Origin: Sphingomonas sp.
GTDB taxonomy: Bacteria > Pseudomonadota > Alphaproteobacteria > Sphingomonadales > Sphingomonadaceae
Length of the DNA stretch: 64,000 nucleotides
NCBI RefSeq assembly: GCF_019635515.1
Contig: NZ_JAHBZI010000001.1
Span: forward strand, 2,046,001 to 2,110,000
Reading direction: 5' to 3'
In this document: in pieces, positions 34,319 to 43,164 of the stretch
Numbering within the stretch: the stretch's first letter is position 1
Layout: each line of letters starts with the position of its first letter
The notes under the pieces: model-generated
The model's input: the letters and a program-made list of their open reading frames with translations, nothing else
Databases searched by the model: none
Told to the model about the DNA's origin: nothing
Translations under genes and position numbers: made by a program

Positions 34319-34644
34319 TTGGTCTCTCCATCGAAGGTCTTGAGATAGGCATCGAGCCGGTCAAACTTCGCGTCCCAATCGCCGCCGAGCGTTTCGAGCC
34401 ATTTGGCGGGCTCGACGATGGCATCGCGCTTGAGGCGGCGGGGGCGCGACTTCGCCGCCTGCCCCGCCTCGATCAACCCGGCGGCCTCCAGCACCTTGAG
34501 GTGCTTGGAGATTGCCGGCTGGCTCATCCGGAACGGCGTGCTGAGCTCGGCCACGCTCGCCTCGCCCGAGGCGAGACGCGCGAGGATGGCGCGGCGCGTA
34601 GGATCGGCCAATGCAGCGAATTTACGGTTTAGCGACTCGTCCAT
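34315..34644 (-). CDS. ArsR-family transcriptional regulator
   Basis: 109-residue winged-helix protein: FAALADPTRRAILARLASGE, SVAELSTPFRMSQPAISKHL (recognition helix) and KVLEAAGLIEAGQAAKSRPR. It has no CxC-type metal site, so it is probably not a metal sensor; the SRPBCC-linked ArsR subgroup fits. It likely represses its own two-gene operon, since an inverted repeat overlaps its start codon. Confidence 0.9.
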   Translation of the reverse strand: MDESLNRKFAALADPTRRAILARLASGEASVAELSTPFRMSQPAISKHLKVLEAAGLIEAGQAAKSRPRRLKRDAIVEPAKWLETLGGDWDAKFDRLDAYLKTFDGETK

Positions 34645-34675
34645 AACCGTATGGTTATCATGACCCCACGGTTAT
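34643..34675. promoter_or_regulatory. Operator and promoter of arsR-SRPBCC
   Basis: ATAACC-GTAT-GGTTAT (34643-34658) is a 6-bp inverted repeat that covers the arsR start codon, and a further half-site ACGGTTAT lies at 34668-34675. On the minus strand TATATAACC supplies a good -10, so a repressor bound here would block the promoter. Confidence 0.6.
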
Positions 34676-34694
34676 ATAAAGTGGCTGACTCCCG

Positions 34695-34994
34695 CTATTT
34701 GGCGCGCCAGCCGAGCTTCTCTTCGACCAGAAACCAGACTGGCAGCATGAGGAGGCCAGCCGCCACGCCGACACCACAACTTATGATAAAGAATACAGCA
34801 TCCCACCCCGCCGGGGTGTCCGCATATCGTTGCGCCAAATAATCTGTCCACATTTTGCCGCCAGCAACTAGGCCCGGAACAATAAGCGTTAGCAGAAGCC
34901 GCATCGAGTGACCCAATCGCAGAACAAACGCAGCGCCGAGCCAAGTCATGAAACTGACGACGGCAAGACCGAAAAGCCAGAGTGTTGTGACCAT
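34695..34994 (-). CDS. Small integral membrane protein (99 aa)
   Basis: Three hydrophobic segments are clear: LWLFGLAVVSFMTWLGAAFV, RLLLTLIVPGLVAGG and FFIISCGVGVAAGLLMLPVW, with a basic C-terminus (EEKLGWRAK). I know no family for it. It lies 4 bp after the metallophosphoesterase stop on the same strand, so it may be co-transcribed. Base composition is lower in GC than its neighbours (for instance runs of AATAAT/ACAACT), hinting at more recent arrival. Confidence 0.65.
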   Translation of the reverse strand: MVTTLWLFGLAVVSFMTWLGAAFVLRLGHSMRLLLTLIVPGLVAGGKMWTDYLAQRYADTPAGWDAVFFIISCGVGVAAGLLMLPVWFLVEEKLGWRAK

Positions 34995-34998
34995 GTAC

Positions 34999-35727
34999 TC
35001 AGCCTATCATGCGGCCCGTCGCTAGAGCAATCGCCCAATCGTGAAAGCCTTCCTTCGCGGCCTTGGCGGCGGCGGATTCATGGTCATAGCCTACGGTGCG
35101 CAACGTCACCTCGCCCTGCTCAACGATGAGATAGCGCGCCTGCGGGTCGCCATTCTCGACGCGATAGGCAAAGGGGTGGTCATCGTCGAAACCCTGCAGG
35201 CCGACGCTGCCCGGGTTGGCGACGGTGCGGCGATCGGCGAGGTGCATCGTGCCCGGGATATGCGAATGGCCGCACAGGGTTAGGCGCTCGGGCGTATCGC
35301 CGAGCCGATCGGCCACTTCGGACTCGCTCGCGCGGCGGATGCCTTGGGGCTCGACGGTTTCGAGGAAATGCTCAAGATCGCTGCGCGGCGTGCCGTGGCA
35401 CAGATGCACGCCCTCCACCGTCAGCGCCGCGGGCAGCGCCGCCATCCACGCCAAGTGTCGCGCGTCCAGCTGCGTCCGCGTGAACGCATCGCTCACGCCG
35501 GTCTTCTCAGGCGGTAGCATCAGCACCTGGCGCTCGTGATTGCCGGCGATCGTCGGCCAATCCCGTGCCATCAGGAAATCGGCGGTCTCGGCGGGCCAGA
35601 GCGGGCCTGAGAGGATGTCACCCAGATTCCAGAATTGCGTGCAGCCCCGCGCTTCCGCATCGCGGATCACCGCTTCGAGCGCGGGCAGATTGCCGTGAAT
35701 ATCGGAAAGAACCGCGATGCGGCTCAT
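34999..35727 (-). CDS. Metallophosphoesterase (calcineurin-like, YfcE/ApaH-like fold)
   Basis: 242 residues with the complete dimetal signature: RIAVLSDIHGNLPALEAV (Asp/His), FWNLGDILSGP, TIAGNHERQVL, VHLCHGTPRSD and LCGHSHIPGTMHL. The family includes diadenosine tetraphosphatases and phosphodiesterases; the substrate here is unknown. The start ATG overlaps the rimM stop (ATGA), so it is translated from the ffh-rpsP-rimM transcript. Confidence 0.9.
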   Translation of the reverse strand: MSRIAVLSDIHGNLPALEAVIRDAEARGCTQFWNLGDILSGPLWPAETADFLMARDWPTIAGNHERQVLMLPPEKTGVSDAFTRTQLDARHLAWMAALPAALTVEGVHLCHGTPRSDLEHFLETVEPQGIRRASESEVADRLGDTPERLTLCGHSHIPGTMHLADRRTVANPGSVGLQGFDDDHPFAYRVENGDPQARYLIVEQGEVTLRTVGYDHESAAAKAAKEGFHDWAIALATGRMIG

Positions 35728-36218
35728 TCGACAAATTCGGCCGCGATCACCAGCCGTTCGGCATCCCATTCGGGCACCGCTTGCGGGTTCATCGGCACCA
35801 TGAAGCGCTTGGGCGGCTTGCCGTCTTCGCCAGCTGGGCGCTCGATTTCGAGGACGTCGCCGGCGCCGTAATTGTCGATGGTGACGACCTTGCCCAGCAG
35901 ATCCCCGTTCGAAGAGACCGCGGGCAGGCCCAGCAGATCGACATGGTAATATTCGCCGTCGCCCAAGGGAGGCAGCGACGCGCGCGGCACCGTCAATTCG
36001 GTGCCGCGCATCGCTTCGGCCGCATTGCGATCGGCCACTTCGGCAAAGCGCGCGATCGCGCCGTTGTTGCCGGAACGCAGGGATTTGAGCGCCAGCGCAC
36101 CACCGTTAAAGGCTTTGTGCGCCGCCAGGTCCTCCGCGAAAACCTTGAGGCGGACCTCGCCCGTCACGCCGTGTGCGCCGATAATGACGGCAAGCGTGAC
36201 GGGGCGGTCAGCAGCCAA
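35724..36218 (-). CDS. rimM: Ribosome maturation factor RimM
   Basis: 164-residue 16S rRNA processing factor that binds S19 and helps fold the 30S head. The N-terminal beta-barrel shows VTLAVIIGAHGVTGEVRLKV. The C-terminal PRC barrel shows YYHVDLLGLPAVSSNGDLLG, VVTIDNYGAGDVLEIERP and FMVPMNPQAVPEWD. The start appears to be TTG (36216-36218), 3 bp after the rpsP stop. It normally precedes trmD, but here the next gene is a metallophosphoesterase. Confidence 0.94.
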   Translation of the reverse strand: MAADRPVTLAVIIGAHGVTGEVRLKVFAEDLAAHKAFNGGALALKSLRSGNNGAIARFAEVADRNAAEAMRGTELTVPRASLPPLGDGEYYHVDLLGLPAVSSNGDLLGKVVTIDNYGAGDVLEIERPAGEDGKPPKRFMVPMNPQAVPEWDAERLVIAAEFVE

Positions 36219-36221
36219 GGA

Positions 36222-36836
36222 TCAGCCCTCGGCCTTTTCCTCGCCAGCCTCAGCGGCGGGCGCTTCTTCGGTTGCTTCGGCAGCCGGGGCTTCCTCAGCA
36301 GCCGCTTCGATGGCCGGAGTCTCTTCAGCGACCGCTTCGGCAACGGCTTCGGCTTCCGGGGTCGGCTCTTCGGTGGCGGCTTCGACTTCGGCGGCCATCA
36401 CCGCCTCGGTCTCGGCCTGCTCGTCGGCGGCGGGAGCTTCCTCGGCGACGGGCTCAGGCGCGGGAGCGGCTGCCGCCTCGGCGGCGGCTTCCTCGGCGGC
36501 CTTGGCCTTCTCGGCACGCTCTTCGGCGCGCTCGACGGCCTTCTCGCCGGGCTTGCCCTTGTTCGGGTTGTTCTTGGCGGCGCGCTCCTTGACGCCGAGC
36601 GTGTCGAGGAAGCGGGCGACGCGGTCGGTCGGCTGCGCGCCCATCTTGAGCCAGTGCGCGGCACGCTCGGTGTCGAGCTTCATGCGGTCGGCCGAATCCT
36701 TGGCGAGAAGCGGGTTATAGGTGCCGATCTTCTCGATGAACTTGCCGTCGCGCGGGGCGCGCGCATCGGCGATGACGATCCGGTAATAGGGGCGCTTCTT
36801 CGAACCGCCGCGCGAAAGACGCATAGAGAGAGCCAT
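36222..36836 (-). CDS. rpsP: 30S ribosomal protein S16 with a long acidic C-terminal tail
   Basis: The first 85 or so residues are standard S16: [46 protein letters not shown] and [17 protein letters not shown]. Most S16 proteins stop at about 80-90 residues, but this one runs to 204. The extra 110 or so residues start with a Lys/Arg/Glu-rich helix ([20 protein letters not shown]) and continue as an Ala/Glu/Pro low-complexity acidic tail ending EEKAEG. The tail is in frame and uninterrupted, so it should be translated. Confidence 0.95.
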   Translation of the reverse strand: MALSMRLSRGGSKKRPYYRIVIADARAPRDGKFIEKIGTYNPLLAKDSADRMKLDTERAAHWLKMGAQPTDRVARFLDTLGVKERAAKNNPNKGKPGEKAVERAEERAEKAKAAEEAAAEAAAAPAPEPVAEEAPAADEQAETEAVMAAEVEAATEEPTPEAEAVAEAVAEETPAIEAAAEEAPAAEATEEAPAAEAGEEKAEG

Positions 36837-36867
36837 TACAAATTCCTTCTTAGTATCTTGAGTTAAG

Positions 36868-38352
36868 TTACTTCTTTTTCAGCAAATCTTCGAAACCGGG
36901 GGGCAGCGCCGGTCCGCCGGGCATGCCGGGCAGATTGCCGCCCATCTTGCCCATCATCTCGCCCATATCCTTGCCGCCCAGCGCGTTGCCCAAGCCGGTC
37001 ATGCCGCCGCCCGGACCACCCTTGCCGAGCATGCCCAGCATCCCCTTGAGGCCGCCCATCTTCTTGAGCCGCTTCATCGCGGTCTGCATTTCCTGGTGCA
37101 TCTTGAGCAGCTTGTTGACGTCCTGAACGGTCGTCCCGCTGCCCTTGGCGACGCGGATCTTGCGCTTGGCATTGAGCAGTTCGGGCTTGGCGCGCTCTTT
37201 CGGCGTCATCGAGGTGATCATCGCGTCCATGCGCAGCAGGATACGGTCGTCCATGCCGCTGGCGTTCATCGCGGCTTGCGCTTTCTTCATGCCCGGGATC
37301 ATGCCGGCCAGCGCGCCGAGGCCGCCCATCTTGCGCATCTGCAGGAGCTGGCCGCGCAGGTCGTTCATGTCGAACTGGCCCTTGGCGAGCCGCGCCTGCA
37401 TCCGCTCGGCTTCCTCGGCGTCGATCGCTTCGGCGGCCTTTTCGACGAGGCTGACGACGTCGCCCATGCCAAGGATGCGGCCGGCGACACGCTTCGGGTG
37501 GAACGGCTCGATCGCGTCGAGCTTTTCGCCCATGCCGGCGAACTTGATCGGCTTGCCGGTGACCGCGCGCATCGAAAGCGCCGCGCCGCCACGGGCATCG
37601 CCGTCCATGCGGGTCAGGATCACGCCGGTGAGCGGCACCTGCTCGCTGAAGCTCCTGGCGACATTGACCGCGTCCTGGCCGGTCAGCGAATCGACGACGA
37701 GGAGGATTTCGGCCGGGTTGGCGATTTCCGCCACCGACTTCATCTCGTCCATCAGCGCCTGATCGACGTGCAGGCGGCCCGCGGTATCGAGCATCAGCAC
37801 GTCGAAGCCCTGGAGCTTCGCCGAACTCATCGCGCGGCGGGCGATCTCGACCGGTGTCTGCCCCGCGACGATCGGCAGCGTGTTGACTTCGGTCTGGGTG
37901 CCGAGAACCGCAAGCTGCTCCTGCGCGGCCGGGCGATTGACGTCGAGCGACGCCATCATCACCTTCTTGCCGTCCTTCTTGAGCAGCTTGGCAAGCTTCG
38001 CGGTGGTGGTGGTCTTGCCCGAGCCCTGCAGGCCGACCAGCATGATCACCGCCGGCGGCGTCACGCCCAGTTCGAGCTCGGAGGTTTCCGAGCCGAGCAT
38101 GTCGATCAGCGCGTCGTTGACGATCTTGACGACCTGCTGCCCCGGCGTGACCGAACGCAGCACGTTCTGACCCACCGCCTGCTCGGTCACCTTCTCGACG
38201 AAGTCGCGCGCCACCGGCAGCGCGACATCGGCCTCCAGCAACGCGATCCGGACTTCGCGCATCGCGGTGCGCACATCGGTTTCGGAGAGCGCGCCACGGC
38301 CGCGCAGGCGCTCGAAAACGCCGCCTAACCGATCGCTCAAACTCTCGAACAT
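36868..38352 (-). CDS. ffh: Signal recognition particle protein Ffh
   Basis: 494-residue GTPase that binds 4.5S RNA and nascent membrane proteins and docks with FtsY. N domain: [20 protein letters not shown] domain: [36 protein letters not shown] and [18 protein letters not shown]. The C-terminal M domain is rich in Met and Gly ([20 protein letters not shown] and onward). The start is the ATG 38350-38352; the longer frame has no site. First gene of ffh-rpsP-rimM. FtsY, its receptor, is encoded 4 kb away on the other strand. Confidence 0.96.
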   Translation of the reverse strand: MFESLSDRLGGVFERLRGRGALSETDVRTAMREVRIALLEADVALPVARDFVEKVTEQAVGQNVLRSVTPGQQVVKIVNDALIDMLGSETSELELGVTPPAVIMLVGLQGSGKTTTTAKLAKLLKKDGKKVMMASLDVNRPAAQEQLAVLGTQTEVNTLPIVAGQTPVEIARRAMSSAKLQGFDVLMLDTAGRLHVDQALMDEMKSVAEIANPAEILLVVDSLTGQDAVNVARSFSEQVPLTGVILTRMDGDARGGAALSMRAVTGKPIKFAGMGEKLDAIEPFHPKRVAGRILGMGDVVSLVEKAAEAIDAEEAERMQARLAKGQFDMNDLRGQLLQMRKMGGLGALAGMIPGMKKAQAAMNASGMDDRILLRMDAMITSMTPKERAKPELLNAKRKIRVAKGSGTTVQDVNKLLKMHQEMQTAMKRLKKMGGLKGMLGMLGKGGPGGGMTGLGNALGGKDMGEMMGKMGGNLPGMPGGPALPPGFEDLLKKK

Positions 38353-38669
38353 AGGGCCCAAATCACTCCAAAAATCGTACCAATTCCGCCAAACGCAAAG
38401 CGAGCCGGCGGACGAAACCTCGTCGGCCGGCCTGCACCCGTGGGCGCTGATGCGTCTCGCGTTCCTTGGAACGGATGGGCGGGCACATAAACGCACCGGG
38501 CGGGAAACGCAACCGGGTGGCCAGCCAGCGGAACCGCATCGGCGATCCGAGTGATCGTACCTCCAGATTCACCGCTCACTCGCCAAAAGCGACCGTTTTG
38601 GGCCTTAACCCGATTTACACTCTCGCCGTGGCAAATCCTCCCGTCGATCAAGGGGGAGTGTGTCCCGGC
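38353..38669. other. Divergent intergenic region between ffh and the GGDEF-EAL gene
   Basis: About 317 bp that must carry the ffh promoter (minus) and the promoter of the cyclic-di-GMP gene (plus). The plus-strand frame stays open through most of it, but those codons do not look like protein. I saw no palindrome or consensus promoter that I would name. Confidence 0.4.
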
Positions 38670-40316
38670 ATGTCGCTGGATCACCAGGAGGATCATATCG
38701 CAGGAGACCGCAAACCGCGGCCGAATCTGTTGTCGGGCGCGATCAGCGTGGCCGCGATCCTGCTGTTCGTGGGAACCGGCAGCTCGGTCCTGTCGAAGAC
38801 CCTCCAGCATTATTTCGAAGGCGGCGAACCCGCGGATCGGACGCTCGTCATCGCCCTCCTCCTCAACGTCGCCCTGATCCTGTTCGGCTGGCGCCGCCAT
38901 GCTGCGCTGAGCCAGGAGGTCCGCGTTCGCACCGTCGCCGAGGAACGCGCCCAGGCGCTCGCCGCGCGCGATCCGCTGACCGGCTTCCTCAATCGCCGCT
39001 CGATCTCGGAAGAAGGCGCCGCGATGTTCGTCCGCGCCACCCGCCGCCGCAAGGCGATGGCGATGCTGATGCTCGATCTCGATCACTTCAAGACGGTCAA
39101 CGACATGCACGGCCATGCGGTGGGCGACGCGCTGCTCCGCGCCGTCGCGTCCGAAATCGCCGCGGTGATGCCGCCGATCGCGCTGACCGCGCGACTGGGC
39201 GGCGACGAATTCTCATGCGGCTTCCTGTTCGATCCCGCCGAGCCGAGCTTCGTCGAACGCATCGCCGAGAAGCTGGTCCACCGCATGGCCCAGCCGTTCG
39301 AGGCCGAGGGGCTGCGGCTGCACATCTCCTGCTCGCTGGGCGTCGCTCGCTCGGACTTCGACTGCGCCAGCATCGACGCGCTGATGCGTTCGGCCGATAT
39401 CGCGATGTACGCGGCCAAGAAATCGGGCCGCAACCGCTATGCTTGGTTCGATCATTCGATGGAGCGCGAGCTCCAGACCCGCAACGAGCTGGAGAGCGGC
39501 CTGCGCACCGCGATCCCGCGCGGCGAGATCGTCCCCTATTTCGAGCAGCAGGTCGATCTCTCGACCGGGCGCCTCCACGGCTTCGAAGTGCTGGCGCGCT
39601 GGGAGCATCCGATCCGCGGGCTGATCAGCCCCGATCTGTTCATTCCGATCGCCGAGGAAACCGGCATGATCGCCGATCTGTCGCTGTCGATCATGCGTCA
39701 GGCGTTCCTCGCCGCGCGCGACTGGGATCCGTCGCTCAGCCTGTCGATCAACATCTCACCCTGGCAGCTACGCGACGCGTGGCTCTCGCAGAAGATCATC
39801 AAGGCGCTGACCGAGACCGGCTTCCCGGCAAATCGCCTGGAAGTCGAAATCACCGAAAGCTCACTGTTCGACAATCTCGCACTGGCGCAGTCGATCGTCG
39901 GCAGCCTCAAGAACCAGGGCGTCCGCCTCGCGCTCGACGATTTCGGCACCGGCTATTCGTCGCTGGCGCATTTGCGCGCGCTGCCGTTCGATCGCATCAA
40001 GATCGACAAGAGCTTCGTCATGTCGCTGATCGACAATGCCGATTCGGCGGCGATCGTGAACGCCATTGTCGGCCTGGGCGAAAGCCTCAACCTGCCGATC
40101 ACCGCCGAGGGCGTCGAGACCACCGAGATCGAGGAGCGCCTGCGCGCCCTGGGCTGCGCCAAGTCGCAGGGCTGGCTCTATGGCAGGCCAATGTCGGTCA
40201 CCAATGTCCGCCGCGTGCTGGCCGAGCGCCGCCTGCTGATCCAGCAGCAAGCCGCTTCGCCGCTGGAAGCGCCTGTCGAACTGCCTGAGGCTACCAGCCA
40301 GCGTCTGGCTGGCTGA
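38670..40316 (+). CDS. Membrane GGDEF-EAL cyclic-di-GMP enzyme
   Basis: About 548 residues: two membrane helices (LLSGAISVAAILLFVGTG and LVIALLLNVALILFGW, residues about 20-75), then a GGDEF domain with an intact site (RLGGDEFSC near residue 178), then an EAL domain. The EAL signature reads FEVLARWEHP (EVL) near residue 305, with EITESSLFDN, ALDDFGTGYSSLAHLRALPF and DRIKIDKSFV all kept, so both synthesis and hydrolysis look possible. The start is set at MSLDHQ; the frame opens at 38466. Its last 26 bp overlap the convergent DUF924 gene. Confidence 0.92.
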   Translation: MSLDHQEDHIAGDRKPRPNLLSGAISVAAILLFVGTGSSVLSKTLQHYFEGGEPADRTLVIALLLNVALILFGWRRHAALSQEVRVRTVAEERAQALAARDPLTGFLNRRSISEEGAAMFVRATRRRKAMAMLMLDLDHFKTVNDMHGHAVGDALLRAVASEIAAVMPPIALTARLGGDEFSCGFLFDPAEPSFVERIAEKLVHRMAQPFEAEGLRLHISCSLGVARSDFDCASIDALMRSADIAMYAAKKSGRNRYAWFDHSMERELQTRNELESGLRTAIPRGEIVPYFEQQVDLSTGRLHGFEVLARWEHPIRGLISPDLFIPIAEETGMIADLSLSIMRQAFLAARDWDPSLSLSINISPWQLRDAWLSQKIIKALTETGFPANRLEVEITESSLFDNLALAQSIVGSLKNQGVRLALDDFGTGYSSLAHLRALPFDRIKIDKSFVMSLIDNADSAAIVNAIVGLGESLNLPITAEGVETTEIEERLRALGCAKSQGWLYGRPMSVTNVRRVLAERRLLIQQQAASPLEAPVELPEATSQRLAG

Positions 40317-40848
40317 GATATTCGAGTTCCAGCGCGGTTGATTCGCGGCCCAGCGCGGCATTGCGTGATGGAAACCGCCCAAAGCGGATGATCGCCCCGG
40401 CATGCTGGTGCGCGAAATCGAGCGAGTGCTTGTCGCCAAGCGCTTCGAACTTGTCGATGCACAGATCCTGCAGGCCCACATCCTCGGCATGCATCAGCGG
40501 CATGTAGAGAAACTGCTTCTGCTCGCCGGTCATGCCGCCGTCCCAGCCCTTGTCGATCGCCTCCAGCGTCAATTCCTGCGCGAGCTTGTCCGCAGCGAAC
40601 GCCTCGCCTGAGCCGCGGAAGATGTTGCGGCTGAACTGATCGAGCACGATAATCGCCGCGAGCAAGGTTTCGGGATCGTCGCGCCAGCCTTGGGCTTTGC
40701 TCGTCAACACCTGATCGCGCAGCGCCCCGAAGCGCTGCTTGATCTCGGCATCAAGCCGATCCGACTTGGCGAAATGCTGCTCCGGCGTCAGCGCATACCA
40801 GAAGCCAAGCACTTCGCGCGCCTTCGCGTGGACATCCGCCGCACCCAT
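40291..40848 (-). CDS. DUF924 family protein
   Basis: About 185 residues with the family blocks AREVLGFWYALTPEQHFAKS, LLAAIIVLDQFSRNIFRGSG, KQFLYMPLMHAEDVGLQDLC and FGRFPSRNAALGRESTALEL. It is a helical-repeat (TPR-like) cytosolic family of unknown role. The start is either the ATG used here or a TTG 18 bp upstream that has a GAGGGG site. It is divergent from mtaB with no real gap and convergent with the GGDEF gene with a 26-bp overlap. Confidence 0.88.
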   Translation of the reverse strand: MGAADVHAKAREVLGFWYALTPEQHFAKSDRLDAEIKQRFGALRDQVLTSKAQGWRDDPETLLAAIIVLDQFSRNIFRGSGEAFAADKLAQELTLEAIDKGWDGGMTGEQKQFLYMPLMHAEDVGLQDLCIDKFEALGDKHSLDFAHQHAGAIIRFGRFPSRNAALGRESTALELEYLSQPDAGW

Positions 40849-40865
40849 CCCTAGATCGTCCGCCA

Positions 40866-42215
40866 ATGCCGTCCCCTCATATCATCAGTCTCGGCTGCCG
40901 GCTGAACATCGCCGAAAGCGAAACGATCCGCGCGCTGCTTGGGCAAAGCGACACGGTGGTGGTGAATTCATGCGCGGTGACCAACGAGGCCGTCAAGCAG
41001 ACGCGCAAGGCGATCCGCCGGGCGCGGCGCGAGCGGCCCGATGCCGAGCTGGTGGTGACCGGCTGCGCGGCGCAGATCGATCCGGCCTCGTTCGCGGCGA
41101 TGCCGGAGGTCAACCGGGTGATCGGCAATGCCGAGAAACTCAGCGCCCTCGCCTGGGCCTCGCCCGAACCGGTGCAGGTGCAGGACATCATGGCGGTACG
41201 CGAAACCGCGCCGCACCTCGCCGCCAGCTTCTCGACCCATGCCCGCGCGTTCGTCGAGGTCCAGAATGGCTGCGACCATCGCTGCACCTTCTGCGCGATC
41301 CCCTATGGCCGCGGCAACAGCCGCTCGGTCCCCGCCGGTGCGCTGATCGAGCGGATCGCGATGCTCGCCGAAAGCCATGCCGAGGTGGTGCTGACCGGTG
41401 TCGATCTCACCAGCTACGGCCCCGATCTGCCGGGTGCGCCAAGCCTTGGGCAACTCGTCGAGCGTATCCTCATCCACGTCCCTGCCCTGCGGCGCCTGCG
41501 CCTCTCTTCGCTCGACGGGATCGAGATCGACGAGCGCCTGTTCGCGCTGCTGACGCAGGAGCCGCGCATCCAGCCGCACGTCCATCTCTCGCTACAGGCG
41601 GGTGACGACATGATCCTCAAGCGCATGAAGCGCCGCCACAGCCGCGCGGAGAGCGTCGCCTTGGTCGAGCGGCTCAAGGCCGCTCGCCCCGAAATCGCCA
41701 TAGGCGCCGATCTGATCGCCGGTTTCCCGACCGAGACCGAGGCGATGTTCGCCAATACGTTGGCGCTGATCGAAGACGCCCGGATCGTCCATGGCCACAT
41801 CTTCCCCTACAGTCCGCGCGCGGGCACGCCGGCGGCGAAGATGCCGCAGGTCGAACCCGAAATCGTGAAGGCCCGCGCCGCCCGCCTGCGCACCGCCGCG
41901 GCACGATCGCGCCAGGATTGGCTGCAAAGCCTGATAGGCAGCACCCAGCAAGTGCTGGTAGAGCGCCCCGGAACCAGCGGCCATGCCGGCAATTTCGCCG
42001 AGGTTCGCTTTGAAAAGCAGGAGATCGGTTCGATCGTGGAGGTTCAGATTACCGGCGTTGTCGATGGTGCGCTTGCCGCAACTCCAACCTGTCACCCCGG
42101 ACCTGTTCCGGGGTCCAACGGGCGGCTGAGCGATGCGCTGGAACCTCTTGACCAAGCCCGGCGGCACCTTGGCCCCCGGAACAGGTCCGGGGTGACAATG
42201 GAGCACGAAGCATGA
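40866..42215 (+). CDS. mtaB: tRNA t6A37 methylthiotransferase MtaB, with repeat-derived C-terminus
   Basis: Radical-SAM enzyme converting t6A37 to ms2t6A37. It has an N-terminal UPF0004 domain (ISLGCRLNIAESETI, VVNSCAVTNEAVKQTRKAIR, VVTGCAAQIDP). The radical-SAM CX3CX2C is VQNGCDHRCTFCAIPYGRGN, followed by VVLTGVDLTSYG and HVHLSLQAGDDMILKRMKRRHSR. A TRAM-like tail ends near residue 405. Residues about 409-444 are encoded by a type B inverted repeat (CHPGPVPGSNG ... RNRSGVT) and do not belong to the family. Its stop overlaps the ftsY start (ATGA). Confidence 0.92.
   Translation: MPSPHIISLGCRLNIAESETIRALLGQSDTVVVNSCAVTNEAVKQTRKAIRRARRERPDAELVVTGCAAQIDPASFAAMPEVNRVIGNAEKLSALAWASPEPVQVQDIMAVRETAPHLAASFSTHARAFVEVQNGCDHRCTFCAIPYGRGNSRSVPAGALIERIAMLAESHAEVVLTGVDLTSYGPDLPGAPSLGQLVERILIHVPALRRLRLSSLDGIEIDERLFALLTQEPRIQPHVHLSLQAGDDMILKRMKRRHSRAESVALVERLKAARPEIAIGADLIAGFPTETEAMFANTLALIEDARIVHGHIFPYSPRAGTPAAKMPQVEPEIVKARAARLRTAAARSRQDWLQSLIGSTQQVLVERPGTSGHAGNFAEVRFEKQEIGSIVEVQITGVVDGALAATPTCHPGPVPGSNGRLSDALEPLDQARRHLGPRNRSGVTMEHEA
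42090..42196. repeat. Inverted repeat inside the 3' end of mtaB
   Basis: The left arm GTCACCCCGGACCTGTTCCG and the right arm CGGAACAGGTCCGGGGTGAC are exact reverse complements, and each arm also folds on itself (CCCCGGACCTGTTCCGGGG). The 107-bp unit stays in frame with mtaB and supplies its last 40 or so codons. Confidence 0.92.
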
Positions 42216-43147
42216 GCGGCCCCTCCTGGCACGAACGCCTGCTCGGCGGCTTCAAGAAGACCTCCGACAAGCTGATCGGCAACCTCGCCGGACTCGGCGC
42301 AGGCCGGCTCGAAGCCGCGCAGCTCGACGATATCGAGGAAGCGCTGATCGCCTCCGATCTCGGCCCCGGCACCGCCGCGCGCATCCGCGACCGGCTCGAA
42401 GAAGCGCAGGTCGAGCGCAACATGGAGGAGCTCGGCATCCGCCTCGTCGTCGCGGAGGAGGTCGAGAAGGTTCTCGCCCCCGTCGCCAAGCGCCTCCAGA
42501 TCGAAGCCTTTCCGCGTCCGCAGGTGATCCTCGTCATCGGCGTCAATGGCAGCGGCAAGACCACCACCATCGCCAAGCTCGCCAATCTCCTGCTCGAACA
42601 GGATTATGGCGTGATGCTCGCCGCCGGCGACACCTTCCGCGCCGCCGCGATCGGCCAGCTCAGGACCTGGGCCGAGCGGATCGGTGTGCCGATCGTCACT
42701 GGCCCCGAGGGTGGCGATGCTGCCGGCATCGTCTTCGAGGCGGTCAAGCAGGCCACCGAAAAGGGCATCGACGTGCTGATCGTCGACACCGCCGGGCGCC
42801 TGCAGAACAAGCGCGAGCTGATGGACGAGCTCGCCAAGATCCGCCGCGTCCTCGGCCGGCTCAATCCGGCCGCACCGCATGACGTGGTGCTGGTGCTGGA
42901 TGCGACCACCGGCCAGAACGCGCTCAGCCAGATCGAAGTGTTCAAGGAAGTCGCGGGCGTCACCGGCCTCGTCATGACCAAGCTCGACGGCACAGCGCGC
43001 GGCGGCGTCCTCGTCGCCGCCGCCGAGAAATACGGCCTGCCGATCCACGCCATCGGCGTCGGTGAGAAAGTCGACGATCTCCGCCCCTTCGACGCCAATG
43101 AGGTTGCGCGGATCATCGCCGGCGTGGAAGAGCTGACGCAAAGCTGA
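42212..43147 (+). CDS. ftsY: Signal recognition particle receptor FtsY
   Basis: 311-residue SRP receptor GTPase at the inner membrane. NG domain only: WHERLLGGFKKTSDKLIGNL at the start, VILVIGVNGSGKTTTIAKLA (P-loop), GDTFRAAAIGQLRTWAERIG, VLIVDTAGRLQNKRELMDEL, LVMTKLDGTARGGVLVAAAE and GVGEKVDDLRPFDANEVARI. The acidic A domain of E. coli FtsY is absent, common in Alphaproteobacteria. Translation is coupled to mtaB by a 4-bp overlap. Confidence 0.96.
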   Translation: MSGPSWHERLLGGFKKTSDKLIGNLAGLGAGRLEAAQLDDIEEALIASDLGPGTAARIRDRLEEAQVERNMEELGIRLVVAEEVEKVLAPVAKRLQIEAFPRPQVILVIGVNGSGKTTTIAKLANLLLEQDYGVMLAAGDTFRAAAIGQLRTWAERIGVPIVTGPEGGDAAGIVFEAVKQATEKGIDVLIVDTAGRLQNKRELMDELAKIRRVLGRLNPAAPHDVVLVLDATTGQNALSQIEVFKEVAGVTGLVMTKLDGTARGGVLVAAAEKYGLPIHAIGVGEKVDDLRPFDANEVARIIAGVEELTQS

Positions 43148-43164
43148 CTCTCGCCAACTTTACC

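Noticed and set aside
38466..38669. N-terminal extension of the GGDEF-EAL protein
   Set aside because: The upstream codons are hydrophilic, motif-free and without a ribosome-binding site; MSLDHQ precedes the membrane segments directly.
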